Positions 26,241 through 33,964 of a DNA stretch of 64,000 bases are shown one piece after another. How positions within the stretch are numbered: the first letter of the stretch is position 1; each line of letters starts with the position of its first letter. Under the pieces are notes generated by a model that saw only the letters and a program-made list of their open reading frames with translations, had not been told where the DNA came from and searched no databases. Made by a program: the position numbers and the translations under genes. This DNA comes from Mesorhizobium sp. NZP2298. GTDB lineage: Bacteria; Pseudomonadota; Alphaproteobacteria; Rhizobiales; Rhizobiaceae. Where the stretch lies: positions 5,902,001-5,966,000 of the forward strand of contig NZ_CP033365.1 of NCBI RefSeq assembly GCF_013170825.1, in the 5' to 3' direction.

Positions 26241-27908
26241 TCAGTTGCAGGGATTGATGGTGAAGCCGGCCCGGTATTCGGCCAGATGCTTCTCACGGTC
26301 CGCCGGCGACATGGCACGCAGGGCGTTGAGCGGCGATCCGAGCGTGTTGCCGCGCACATCGTCAAGCGTCCACATCTCCTTGTCGTCGAAGCGCAGATGC
26401 GGTTGTGGAACCAGCGTCTTGCCGTCGGAGCGGACGAAGTTCAGGTCCTTGATGGCATCAGCCAGGTCCCAGCCGTCATAGAGCGTCTCCCACTCGCGCT
26501 TGCCGCTGAAACGGCCCATCGCGGGCGTCGGACGGCCCTCATACTCGTCGTTGAAGGCGACCATCGTGGTCCAGCGGTCGAGCTCGTGAGCGAATGTGTA
26601 GAGTTCGCCGTTGATCTCGCCGACCACCATGTCCTCGCGGATCAGGCAGGGGACGAGGCAAGACCAGCAGCGGTGCGGATAGACGTAGCCGACGTCGCTG
26701 TTGAACAGCAGCACCTTCTCGCCCTTGTGGCTGAGCTTGGCGTACCATTTCCAGAAGTCGCCGAATTCGGCGTACCAGCCCGGATACTTGTGCTCGAACC
26801 ACTCGAAGTCCTTGTCGGTCTGGGCCTCGATGCGCCAGAAATTGACCGGCCAGCCGACCGCGAAGAACTGCCCGACCTTGTGGACGTAGTTCTTCTTGGT
26901 GATGCGCTCCCAAGCCGCCTGGACGTCGTCGTGATGGACCTTGATGCCGTATTTCTCGAGCGGCAGCATGTAGGTGCGATAGTAGTCCTCATAGATCCAG
27001 CGGTGCCACATCTCCGCGTAGGACTCCTTGTTCTTGTCGCGGTTGGTGGTGCCGTATTCGATGAAGGTGCCGATGGCGGCATCGACGATCGCGTGGTTCT
27101 GCCAGAAGGCGTAGCGCAGGTCGCGTTCGAGCAGCAGATGGTTCTCCGGCTCCTTGAGTGCCGCCATCAGCAGCGAATGGCCATTGCCGATATGCCGGCT
27201 CTCGTCCGACTGCACCGACAGGAAGACGGTCGGCAGCGCATAGTCACCGTTGCGGGCGGCCTCCGAAGGCATGGCGACGAACAATGTGTTGGTGAAGGCG
27301 GTCTCGGCCACCACGGTCAGGTACATGCAGGCGGCGGTCATCGTGTCGCCGGTGATGAAGCCTTCGGCGAACTGGCGGCCGATGGTGGTGGCGTAGCACT
27401 TTCCGAAAGCTTCCTCGGTGATGTCGAAGCCGGCCGGATCGATGTAGTTCTCCATGTACCATTTCTTCAGATTCATCTGGATCGTCGAGTGACGGAACTC
27501 GTCGATCATCTGCATGGTGAAGCCGGTTCTGAGTTCCTCACCGGGCGCGATGCGGGCGACCATCGCCATCGAGCGGGCGGCGGAGATTTCCGGGAAGGGA
27601 ATGATGGCCAGGAAGAGCTTCATCCACTCGACCCAGCGCGGTTCGACGTTGCGGAACATGTCGCCGCGCAATGCCGCGTCAAGCGCGCCATAGACGCGGT
27701 TGTCCTTCTCTTCCTGCATCGGGAAGTAGGACCGCAAAACCTGCTTCATCGGGTCGCGCGGCGTCTTGTTGATCTTGTAGTCGGTCGGAAACGTCATCGC
27801 TTCCTGCACGTAGGAAGGATTCCAGCCGAGATCGGCAATCTTCTTGGTCGCCTCGCCGACGGAGATTCCGCGTTGCGAGGTAATCTTGTTGAGCGTCAGA
27901 GACGTCAT
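26241..27908 (-). CDS. prmA: Propane monooxygenase hydroxylase, large (alpha) diiron subunit
   Basis: A 555-residue soluble diiron monooxygenase alpha subunit. All six carboxylate/histidine ligands are present: Glu107 (FPEISAAR), Glu137 and His140 (IDEFRH), Glu202 (VAETAF), Glu236 and His239 (SDESRH). Other family marks are YPHRCWSCLVPCLIREDMV and MWTLDDVRGNT. It closely resembles MimA/PrmA, the propane and acetone hydroxylases. Two in-frame ATGs (27914 and 27908) are possible; GGAGG is nine bases from the second, which I prefer. It is first in the operon and is preceded by a long leader and a sigma-54 promoter. Range of substrates (propane, acetone, phenol) cannot be decided from sequence. 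Confidence 0.95.
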   Translation of the reverse strand: MTSLTLNKITSQRGISVGEATKKIADLGWNPSYVQEAMTFPTDYKINKTPRDPMKQVLRSYFPMQEEKDNRVYGALDAALRGDMFRNVEPRWVEWMKLFLAIIPFPEISAARSMAMVARIAPGEELRTGFTMQMIDEFRHSTIQMNLKKWYMENYIDPAGFDITEEAFGKCYATTIGRQFAEGFITGDTMTAACMYLTVVAETAFTNTLFVAMPSEAARNGDYALPTVFLSVQSDESRHIGNGHSLLMAALKEPENHLLLERDLRYAFWQNHAIVDAAIGTFIEYGTTNRDKNKESYAEMWHRWIYEDYYRTYMLPLEKYGIKVHHDDVQAAWERITKKNYVHKVGQFFAVGWPVNFWRIEAQTDKDFEWFEHKYPGWYAEFGDFWKWYAKLSHKGEKVLLFNSDVGYVYPHRCWSCLVPCLIREDMVVGEINGELYTFAHELDRWTTMVAFNDEYEGRPTPAMGRFSGKREWETLYDGWDLADAIKDLNFVRSDGKTLVPQPHLRFDDKEMWTLDDVRGNTLGSPLNALRAMSPADREKHLAEYRAGFTINPCN

Positions 27909-28207
27909 GGTCATAAGCCTCCACCAGGTTTGAGCCGCGGGTCCCTTGACCCCGGCATGAAGCGGCACAAAACGCCGCCAGTGAGAGTGCGAACGGCATG
28001 ACAATGGGTTGCGCATCGACGCGCGACTCATGGTCCGGCCATTCAAGTGGATCGCGGCAAAGGTTCTCGAGGCGCTTGGCAGAAACCCGCGGCGCCAACC
28101 GCATATGCGATGGGCGTATCGAAGCGGAATGTGTCTCTGCTTCCTCCGTTCCTTCGTTCTTTTGGCACCGCGCCAAGCGCGATGGGCTTCTTATGAGAAT
28201 GAGCAAA
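27909..28207 (-). other. Long 5' leader of the prm operon
   Basis: Nearly 290 bases lie between the predicted sigma-54 transcription start (about 28196) and prmA. I see no attenuator stem, riboswitch or convincing small gene in it. Confidence 0.4.
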
Positions 28208-28222
28208 GCAAGCAGCGTGCCA
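28208..28222 (-). promoter_or_regulatory. Sigma-54 (-24/-12) promoter of the prm operon
   Basis: On the minus strand the sequence reads TGGCACGCTGCTTGC, a full match to the consensus TGGCAC-N5-TTGC with the correct spacing. It faces prmA, and the convergent prmR gene encodes the matching enhancer-binding protein. Confidence 0.85.
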
Positions 28223-28296
28223 ATTCCAGAATAGCACTCATGGCCGGGGTTGAAAACAAGATCGCCACTCCTTCGGCACACAACCCGGCATCCGAA

Positions 28297-28359
28297 TGTA
28301 ACGTTTCTTTACACCTGTAAGTTACGCCTGTAATATTTGAAATATATTCGCACCTGCAA
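28297..28359. promoter_or_regulatory. Probable upstream activating sites for PrmR
   Basis: Three palindromic or near-palindromic units cluster here: TGTAA-N7-TTACA at 28297-28313, TTACACCTGTAA at 28309-28320, and TTACGCCTGTAA at 28322-28333. A weaker GCACCTGCAA follows at 28350-28359. The CCTG cores are 13 and 26 bases apart. The block is about 85-140 bases upstream of the -24 element, a normal enhancer distance for sigma-54 activators. Confidence 0.7.
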
Positions 28360-28479
28360 CATATCTAGTTAGCAATCGCAGCAAATATCAAAATCCACAT
28401 CAGCTGTTTAATTCTTCGTCTTTCTCCATTATTTGAAAGCCACAACCCATGAACGGGGGCTGCGCGCTGGAGAAAGACC

Positions 28480-28953
28480 ATGCCGAACGATGAAGACAGA
28501 AGCGGGCCGCCCGGACCAATGTCCAGCCATGCCGAGGGCGTCGCCGGCGATCTTGTCAAGCTGATGCCTCGCGACCTGGTCTTCGTCATGCGTTTCATGG
28601 GCGAGAGCCAGCACCGCCTGCAGGCCCATTTCCAGCACTTCATCAGGGCCGAGCTCACCGCCGGTGGCGTCACCGCTGAGACGCATCCGATGATCCATCT
28701 GTTCATAGAAAGCCATGCGATCCTGTTGCGGGACTTCGTGTTTTCAGGTGTTTCGCTGACGCGTCAGTTCCGTGTCGAGGAGATCGAGCGCCTGACCGGG
28801 GACACGACGTCGATGATCCGCGTCGACATCTGGGACCAGCTCAAAAGCCACATCGAAACCGCCGAAAAGCAGTTCCAGTCGCAGGCCGGCACGCTGCCCA
28901 AATTGCTCTCGGCCTTCGAAAAACCACCCGGGCCTCTGGGGAGCGAAAAATGA
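28480..28953 (+). CDS. Unknown protein, first gene of cluster divergent from prm
   Basis: A 157-residue soluble, mostly helical protein with no signal peptide and no recognised domain. It has a Pro/Gly-rich start, then a histidine-containing helix (ESQHRLQAHFQHFIRAEL) and further long helices (SMIRVDIWDQLKSHIETAEKQ). GGAGAAAG precedes the ATG. The stop overlaps the next start (ATGA), so the cluster is translated together. It diverges from prmA across about 570 bases holding the palindromes and the sigma-54 promoter. I cannot assign a function. Confidence 0.65.
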   Translation: MPNDEDRSGPPGPMSSHAEGVAGDLVKLMPRDLVFVMRFMGESQHRLQAHFQHFIRAELTAGGVTAETHPMIHLFIESHAILLRDFVFSGVSLTRQFRVEEIERLTGDTTSMIRVDIWDQLKSHIETAEKQFQSQAGTLPKLLSAFEKPPGPLGSEK

Positions 28954-29273
28954 CCAAGGGATCCGAAACGGCCAGGCGTGACGCGCTGCTTGCGCGCCGA
29001 CTCGATCTTGTCGCCAGCGTCTCGGCTCTCACCGCGGAAGCGTTGCGGCTCAACCAGAAGCGCGCCGGCATCGAAATGGACGTGCTGCGCCTGGAGCTGG
29101 AAATCGGCAGAAGCGGGGCCAGCGCGCAACTGGTGCGGGACTTGCATGATGCAGAGCAGAGCGCGGCGGCAATCATGCAGGCATGCGCGGCGTGCGAGCA
29201 ACGCATTGTCGCGGCCGAAGGTGATGTGGATGACGTTGATCGCCGGCTTGCCGCAACGACGAACAAGGACTGA
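28950..29273 (+). CDS. Unknown coiled-coil protein
   Basis: A 107-residue protein made almost wholly of alternating charged and hydrophobic residues, strongly suggesting a coiled coil (LTAEALRLNQKRAGIEMDVL, LEIGRSGASAQLVRDLH). Two adjacent cysteines occur in ACAACEQR. It overlaps the preceding gene by four bases (ATGA) and precedes the propeller-like gene by 13 bases. It may form a scaffold with its neighbours; that is inference only. Confidence 0.6.
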   Translation: MTKGSETARRDALLARRLDLVASVSALTAEALRLNQKRAGIEMDVLRLELEIGRSGASAQLVRDLHDAEQSAAAIMQACAACEQRIVAAEGDVDDVDRRLAATTNKD

Positions 29274-29286
29274 TGGGAGAGAAAGC

Positions 29287-30414
29287 ATGAACCAGCAGAC
29301 GATGCAGAACCTGACCCTGTTCGACCTCTTGGCGCGCACCTGGCAACGACCGTCGGCGATCGCGGATCTGCGCTTCAGCGCCGACGGCTCTGCTGTCGCT
29401 TTCACTTCGGTGGACGGAACCGTCGCCATTGCCGCGGTGGCGGACAACGAGCCGCCGGAAGCGCGGATCCGGGTGAGCAACGATCTCGGCCAGACGACGA
29501 TCCGCCCCCGGGAAAAGCCCGCAGTGCCATTGATCGCCACGGCGGCATTCGCCGAGGGCGATGTCCCGCTCACCACCCATCCGCATTCCGGCTTTCTGGT
29601 TGGCGCGGCCAGTGGCGAGGTGCTGCATCTGACCGCCGGCGGTGAAGTCGCGAACCCTCTGGTCAGGATAGACGGGCCGATCGTCGCGATCGACCACAGC
29701 GCGAGGGCTGGCAAGACAGCCGTCAGCAACGGGCATGATGTCTTCCTCTCGCAAAGCGAAAGCGGCGCCACGCGACTGGAACGCGATGAGACATCGCCGA
29801 CAGATTCCCTTGCCTTCTCGCCAGGCGGCCGGCGCCTCGCCTTGGGCCTTGGCGAGGGGCTGTCGATCTGGGCGGTCGAAGGCGACGCGGCCTTGATACG
29901 CGATGTTTCCCTCCCGGCACGCCCGGTGTCGATCCGATGGAGCCGTGACGGCACGTGGCTGGCCTGCGGGCTGGAGACGGGAGGCCTTGGCCTGGTGAGC
30001 GCCGCCGATGGCCAAGCTGACATCGTCGAGGGATTCCCCTCGCCTGTTCGGACCGTGTGCTGGAGCTCGCCGGCAAATGCGCTGTTTGCCTCGGGCGCGT
30101 TCAGGATCGCTGGCTGGTCGATGACCGCCCCGCCGGTTGGCGGCGAAACCTCGGGTGCGTTGGAAACGGGTCGCGCCGGGCTGGTTCTGGTCGAGGTGGT
30201 GGCGGCGCACCCGGAAAAGAAGCTGATCGCGGCAGGCTACGCCAATGGCCGCGTCACCGTCGCCCAGGTCGGCATGCGTGACGAGCTCCTCGTCAGACCG
30301 CTGGGCAGCGCGGTAACGGCGCTTGCCTGGTCGGGCGATGGACGGCATCTGGCGATGGGCGCCGTCGACGGCACCGCCGCGATCGTCACCTTCCCCGCGC
30401 AGATGTTCAAATAG
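29287..30414 (+). CDS. WD40-like beta-propeller protein, unknown function
   Basis: A 375-residue soluble protein. Repeated beta-blade patterns are visible, such as DLRFSADGSAVAFTSVDGTVAIA near 30, DSLAFSPGGRRLALGLGEG near 180, IRWSRDGTWLACGLETG near 220 and LAWSGDGRHLAMGAVDGTAAIV at the end. The spacing suits a seven-bladed propeller. There is no signal peptide, so the protein is cytoplasmic. The start ATG 29287 is preceded by GGGAGAGA. Such propellers usually bind other proteins. Its partners are likely the small helical proteins encoded with it, but the process is unknown. Confidence 0.7.
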   Translation: MNQQTMQNLTLFDLLARTWQRPSAIADLRFSADGSAVAFTSVDGTVAIAAVADNEPPEARIRVSNDLGQTTIRPREKPAVPLIATAAFAEGDVPLTTHPHSGFLVGAASGEVLHLTAGGEVANPLVRIDGPIVAIDHSARAGKTAVSNGHDVFLSQSESGATRLERDETSPTDSLAFSPGGRRLALGLGEGLSIWAVEGDAALIRDVSLPARPVSIRWSRDGTWLACGLETGGLGLVSAADGQADIVEGFPSPVRTVCWSSPANALFASGAFRIAGWSMTAPPVGGETSGALETGRAGLVLVEVVAAHPEKKLIAAGYANGRVTVAQVGMRDELLVRPLGSAVTALAWSGDGRHLAMGAVDGTAAIVTFPAQMFK

Positions 30415-30446
30415 CGGACGCTGTCCGCATGACACAGGAGGATGAA

Positions 30447-30620
30447 ATGCAGACCGAACTCACCGCAGAGGACAAAAGCAAGGACGAATTTTTCGAACGG
30501 CTTGCGGATCTGTCGGAAGAAATGGTGGCCAAGCACGGCAAGGATTTCAGCATGGGGGCGCTGGTGCTGGCCGCCCGCTGGATCGCCGAGAACCGCGTCG
30601 GCAAGCTAAAGACCAATTAG
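30447..30620 (+). CDS. Small acidic/helical protein, last of the divergent cluster
   Basis: A 57-residue protein with a strong AGGAGG site five bases before the ATG at 30447. It is predicted helical and rich in Glu, Asp and Lys (AEDKSKDEFFERLADLSEEM), with an amphipathic C-terminal half (GALVLAARWIAEN). The family is not recognised. It follows the propeller gene by 32 bases and closes the four-gene cluster. Confidence 0.65.
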   Translation: MQTELTAEDKSKDEFFERLADLSEEMVAKHGKDFSMGALVLAARWIAENRVGKLKTN

Positions 30621-30684
30621 CAATTACAGGAAAGTGTGAAGCGGTTTTCCCAGAGGAATTGCGTAAAAACAAATAGTTGGAGCA
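30620..30684. repeat. Rhizobial intergenic repeat copy 2
   Basis: The sequence from GCAATTACAGGAAAGTGTGA to AGTTGGAGCA is a second copy of the element at 12101-12166, with several substitutions. It runs directly into the long hairpin at 30678-30718. Confidence 0.65.
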
Positions 30685-30718
30685 GTTCGCCGTTTCCATG
30701 AAATGGCGAACTGCTCCA
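30678..30718. terminator. Strong hairpin in convergent gap
   Basis: TGGAGCAGTTCGCC and GGCGAACTGCTCCA form a perfect 14-bp stem; the loop contains a second inverted repeat (TTTC-CAT-GAAA). It lies between the end of the unknown cluster (30620) and the end of the AI-2E gene (30819). It could be a bidirectional terminator or part of the adjoining repeat element. Confidence 0.65.
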
Positions 30719-30818
30719 GCTTGGGAAAGTGAAGGTCAGGGCGGTGATGTCGACCAGTCCCGCACGATTGGACCGCTTGCCGAAGGTGCATGGCTATCGA
30801 GCGCGGTTTTTGCAGGCT

Positions 30819-31859
30819 TCAAGTTTCATCCCTGTTTGGGATGCGGCCCGGCGGGCCAAGCAATTGAGCGACCCAGCGCGTCGATGGCGATTGCATGCAA
30901 TAGGTGAGCACTGCGATGGTGATGGGAACGCCTATGAACGCACCGAACACACCCCACAGAAAAGACCAGAAGAATACCGAGAACAAGACCACAAAAGGCG
31001 ATACCGCCAATGCGTAGCCAGCCACCCGCGGCTCGATGTAGCTGCCGATCGCGAACTGGATGACATTGAGGCCGGCGAAGATCGTTATGGCGGCCTGCGG
31101 TGACCCGAATTGCGCCAGGGCATAAAGCGTGGGCAAGGACGTCGCAACGAGCGGGCCTATGAACGGAATATAGTTCAGCGTGAAGGCGATGACGCCCCAT
31201 TCGGCTGCAAATCTCAGGCCGAAGACGGCTGAGAGCGCCCAAACCATCGAGCCCGTTGCAAGGCTCATCAGCGTCCTGACCAGCATATAGCGGCGCAACT
31301 TCGATGCCGTCTGGACACTTCCATCGATCAGCACGCTCGCGGTGCCGGGGTCTAACGCCGCACGGGCATTGTCAGCGATCGTCTTGGTGTCAAGCAGGCC
31401 CAGCAAGACATAGACGACAACCACGATCCAGAACGAGATCATTGTGTTCAGCCGCGCCGTCACGCCTTGCGCTATCCGCACGAGCCAACCCACGTTGAAA
31501 TGCTCGGCCCATACCCCGGCCACAACGATACCATGGCCCTCAAGCCAATCGGCAAGCTGGCCGTAAAGCAACTGGAAGCGGGCACTGTCGGCAATGACCG
31601 ATCGACCTATGCGGCTAAATCCCCAGGTCGCGGCCGATGCAAACACGAAAAAGCCAAGGACGACGACGCAGACGACAACCGCCAGAGCGAGTAGCTTTGG
31701 AAGAAATCGCTGCAAATTCTGTTGCAAGGGCCATACGAGCGCTATCAGGAACAGAGCACAGGCGACGGGCGCCAAAACCGAGGCCGCGGTGTAGAGCGCT
31801 GTCACCACGGCGATTATCGCCAGGATGCAGATAGGTGCGACAAGCGCTCGTTCTGTCAT
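30819..31859 (-). CDS. AI-2E family transporter (PerM/TqsA type) membrane protein
   Basis: A 346-residue integral membrane protein with about eight hydrophobic segments. It has the family layout: two N-terminal helices, a large soluble loop with SRIGRSVIADSARFQ, then a membrane core with the conserved stretch FTLNYIPFIGPLVATSLPTL. Members export diverse small molecules or ions; some handle the quorum signal AI-2, others Na+/H+ exchange. The substrate here is unknown. It stands alone between convergent and parallel genes. Confidence 0.85.
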   Translation of the reverse strand: MTERALVAPICILAIIAVVTALYTAASVLAPVACALFLIALVWPLQQNLQRFLPKLLALAVVVCVVVLGFFVFASAATWGFSRIGRSVIADSARFQLLYGQLADWLEGHGIVVAGVWAEHFNVGWLVRIAQGVTARLNTMISFWIVVVVYVLLGLLDTKTIADNARAALDPGTASVLIDGSVQTASKLRRYMLVRTLMSLATGSMVWALSAVFGLRFAAEWGVIAFTLNYIPFIGPLVATSLPTLYALAQFGSPQAAITIFAGLNVIQFAIGSYIEPRVAGYALAVSPFVVLFSVFFWSFLWGVFGAFIGVPITIAVLTYCMQSPSTRWVAQLLGPPGRIPNRDET

Positions 31860-32113
31860 GATATGATTTCGGACCTCGCGTGCAGCGATTGCATCGCAGA
31901 CACTTCTAGAACATCGCGGGAGACAGGCAGACTTTCGGAGCAACAACACAAGACAGCACTATCATACATGACACTTGCTGCCGAAAGCCTGCAAATAGCG
32001 TTATTCGGATCAATTCCGACGGGTCGAAATCGCGGCAACATCAATTGCCGCCATGCGCGAAGGAGAACAGGGGCAGGATGCGACGATGCTCCGGCCCCAG
32101 TTCCACCGGGCGT

Positions 32114-32395
32114 TCAGCAACGCCTCGTGACAGGCCGTCCGTTGCGGTCACGTATCTTGTGGCCCCACCGGTCGCGAGCCCAGCATTCGCGAGGCGCCGT
32201 GGCAGCGCCGACGACGGCACCCGTGCCTCCGCCGATTGCCGCGCCCACGAGCGCCCCACGACTACCGTTGGCAAGGCCGCCTATGACCGCACCAGTGCCT
32301 GCGCCGGCCAAGGCCGTGCCTGCGGTCCGCTGTTCAGTAGCCGTGCATCCTGACGCCAGTACGGCCAACACAGCAGCAAAAGCAATCTTGCGCAT
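32114..32395 (-). CDS. Small glycine-zipper lipoprotein
   Basis: A 93-residue protein with a lipoprotein signal ending in LASGCTA (lipobox Cys at residue 17). It is followed by a glycine-zipper repeat (GTALAGAGTGAVIGGLANGS, then GAAIGGGTGAVVGAA) and a basic C-terminal tail with one Cys. Such SlyB/YMGG-type proteins sit in the outer membrane and are often stress induced. No clear operon partner is seen. Confidence 0.8.
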   Translation of the reverse strand: MRKIAFAAVLAVLASGCTATEQRTAGTALAGAGTGAVIGGLANGSRGALVGAAIGGGTGAVVGAATAPRECWARDRWGHKIRDRNGRPVTRRC

Positions 32396-32701
32396 TCTCT
32401 ATTCTCCGAACGATTTCGCATAGCTCTGAATTAGAGCTATCATCTTGAATTATTTATTATTTCAACAGGAGGCACATGAGCGGGAAATCCAAAAAATGTG
32501 TCCTCCGTCTCTGATTCATCTGGCTCCAGCTCAAGCCCGAAACGATGGGATCGTGGGCACGCCAGAGGCCGCCCGATGATGACGCGCGCACTTTTGGGTT
32601 GACAGGATGCCGCCGCGGCCTCTTGGGCACCGGGAGTGTCGAGGTGGGGCCATGTTCCCACCTCGACCAGCTCAACAACGTCCGCGCCTTGTCCTTGACG
32701 G
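32396..32701. other. Intergenic stretch with hairpin
   Basis: About 300 bases downstream of arcA and upstream of the glycine-zipper gene. The only structure I can support is an 11-bp inverted repeat (GTCGAGGTGGG / CCCACCTCGAC) at 32638-32667. An AGGAGG-ATG on the plus strand near 32467-32477 opens only 12 codons. Confidence 0.4.
32638..32667. repeat. 11-bp inverted repeat downstream of arcA
   Basis: Arms at 32638-32648 and 32657-32667 pair perfectly around an eight-base loop, 35 bases beyond the arcA stop. There is no T-run on the arcA strand, so termination is possible but not shown. Confidence 0.5.
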
Positions 32702-33946
32702 TCAATAATCGACGGCGTCGCGGATGATCGGACAGGTCATGCAGTGACCGCCGCCACGTCCACGCCCGAGTTCGGCGCCGGTGATGGTGATGACCTCGAT
32801 GCCTTCCTTGCGAAGCAGCGTGTTGGTGTAGGTATTGCGGTCATAGGCGAACACCACGCCTGGCGAGGCACAGACAAGGTTGGCGCCGCTGTCCCACTGG
32901 GTGCGCTCACGCATGTAATCGTTGCCGCCGGTTTGAACGACGCGCATCTTCTTGAGACCAAGCGCATCGCGCACCGTCTCGACGAAACTGCCCTTGTCCT
33001 TGTGGAGTTCGACGCCGCCCTTCCCGTCGGGGCGATAGGAGAATGCATCGATGCCATCGACGATGTCCGGATACAGCAGGACGCAGTCACGATCGGCAAA
33101 GGTGAACACCGTGTCGAGGTGCATCGCCGCGCGCAGCTTGGGCATTGCCGCCACGATCACACGCTCGGCAGCTCCCTTCTCGAACAGGGCCGCCGCCACC
33201 TGGCTGATGGCCTGGCGCGAGGTGCGCTCGCTCATGCCGATAAGCACATTGCCCTTGCCGATCGGCATGACGTCTCCGCCCTCGAATGTGGCAAGCCCCC
33301 AATCCTGGGTCGGGTCACCCCACCAGACATTGACCTTGCCAGCGAAGTCGGGGTGGAACTTGTATATAGAGGTGGTGAGGATGGTCTCCTCGTGGCGCGC
33401 GGGCCAGTAAAGGGCGTTCAGCGTCACGCCGCCATAGATCCAGCAGGTGGTGTCGCGGGTATAGAGCGTGTTCGGCAGCGGGGGCAGCAGATATTCGTTG
33501 ACGCCGGCGGCGTCACGGATCAGCGCCAGTTGTTCGCCGCCGATGCTTTCCGGGAATTCGAAGGTCGACAGCCCGCCGATCAGCGTCTCGGCGAGCTCGC
33601 GATTGGAGAGGCCCTCGAGATAGGAACGAACCTCGTCGATCAGGCCGAGGCCGACCTGGTTCGGGACGACCTGCTGGTCGAGGATCCACTTCTTGGCTTC
33701 CGGGATGGCGACCGTCTCGGCCAGCAGATTGTGCATCTCGACCACCTCGACGCCTCTGTCGCGCATCTTGGTCATGAAGTCGAAATGATCGCGCTTGGCA
33801 TTGTCCACCCAGAGCACGTCGTCGAAGAGGAGAGCGTCACAATTGCTGGGTGTCAGTCGCTGGTGGGCCCGGCCGGGGGCGCACACCATGACCTTGCGCA
33901 ACTGACCAACCTCGGAATGAACGCCGAATGGAGTATTGTTTGTCAT
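32702..33946 (-). CDS. arcA: Arginine deiminase
   Basis: A 414-residue enzyme converting arginine to citrulline and ammonia. The family motifs are complete: FDDVLWVD, the [20 protein letters not shown] stretch with catalytic Glu/Asp, a His in AMHLDTVFT, and the C-terminal nucleophile Cys402 in GGGHCMTCP. It lies 18 bases after an APC antiporter gene in the same direction, so the two are probably one operon. arcB (ornithine carbamoyltransferase) and arcC (carbamate kinase) are not in the window. The ammonia-forming step alone can protect against acid, fitting the neighbouring stress genes. Confidence 0.95.
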   Translation of the reverse strand: MTNNTPFGVHSEVGQLRKVMVCAPGRAHQRLTPSNCDALLFDDVLWVDNAKRDHFDFMTKMRDRGVEVVEMHNLLAETVAIPEAKKWILDQQVVPNQVGLGLIDEVRSYLEGLSNRELAETLIGGLSTFEFPESIGGEQLALIRDAAGVNEYLLPPLPNTLYTRDTTCWIYGGVTLNALYWPARHEETILTTSIYKFHPDFAGKVNVWWGDPTQDWGLATFEGGDVMPIGKGNVLIGMSERTSRQAISQVAAALFEKGAAERVIVAAMPKLRAAMHLDTVFTFADRDCVLLYPDIVDGIDAFSYRPDGKGGVELHKDKGSFVETVRDALGLKKMRVVQTGGNDYMRERTQWDSGANLVCASPGVVFAYDRNTYTNTLLRKEGIEVITITGAELGRGRGGGHCMTCPIIRDAVDY

Positions 33947-33964
33947 GACCTTCCTGCCTTCTGT

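Noticed and set aside
26286..28001. Long plus-strand frame opposite prmA
   Set aside because: It is a shadow of the prmA codon pattern; the minus strand has all diiron ligands and a ribosome-binding site.
28162..28176. Plus-strand TGGCAC that could be a second sigma-54 promoter facing 28480
   Set aside because: The -12 part reads CAAGC instead of TTGC, and the position is over 300 bases from the gene.
32467..32515. AGGAGG followed by ATG on the plus strand
   Set aside because: The frame ends after 12 codons and has no similarity to a known leader peptide.
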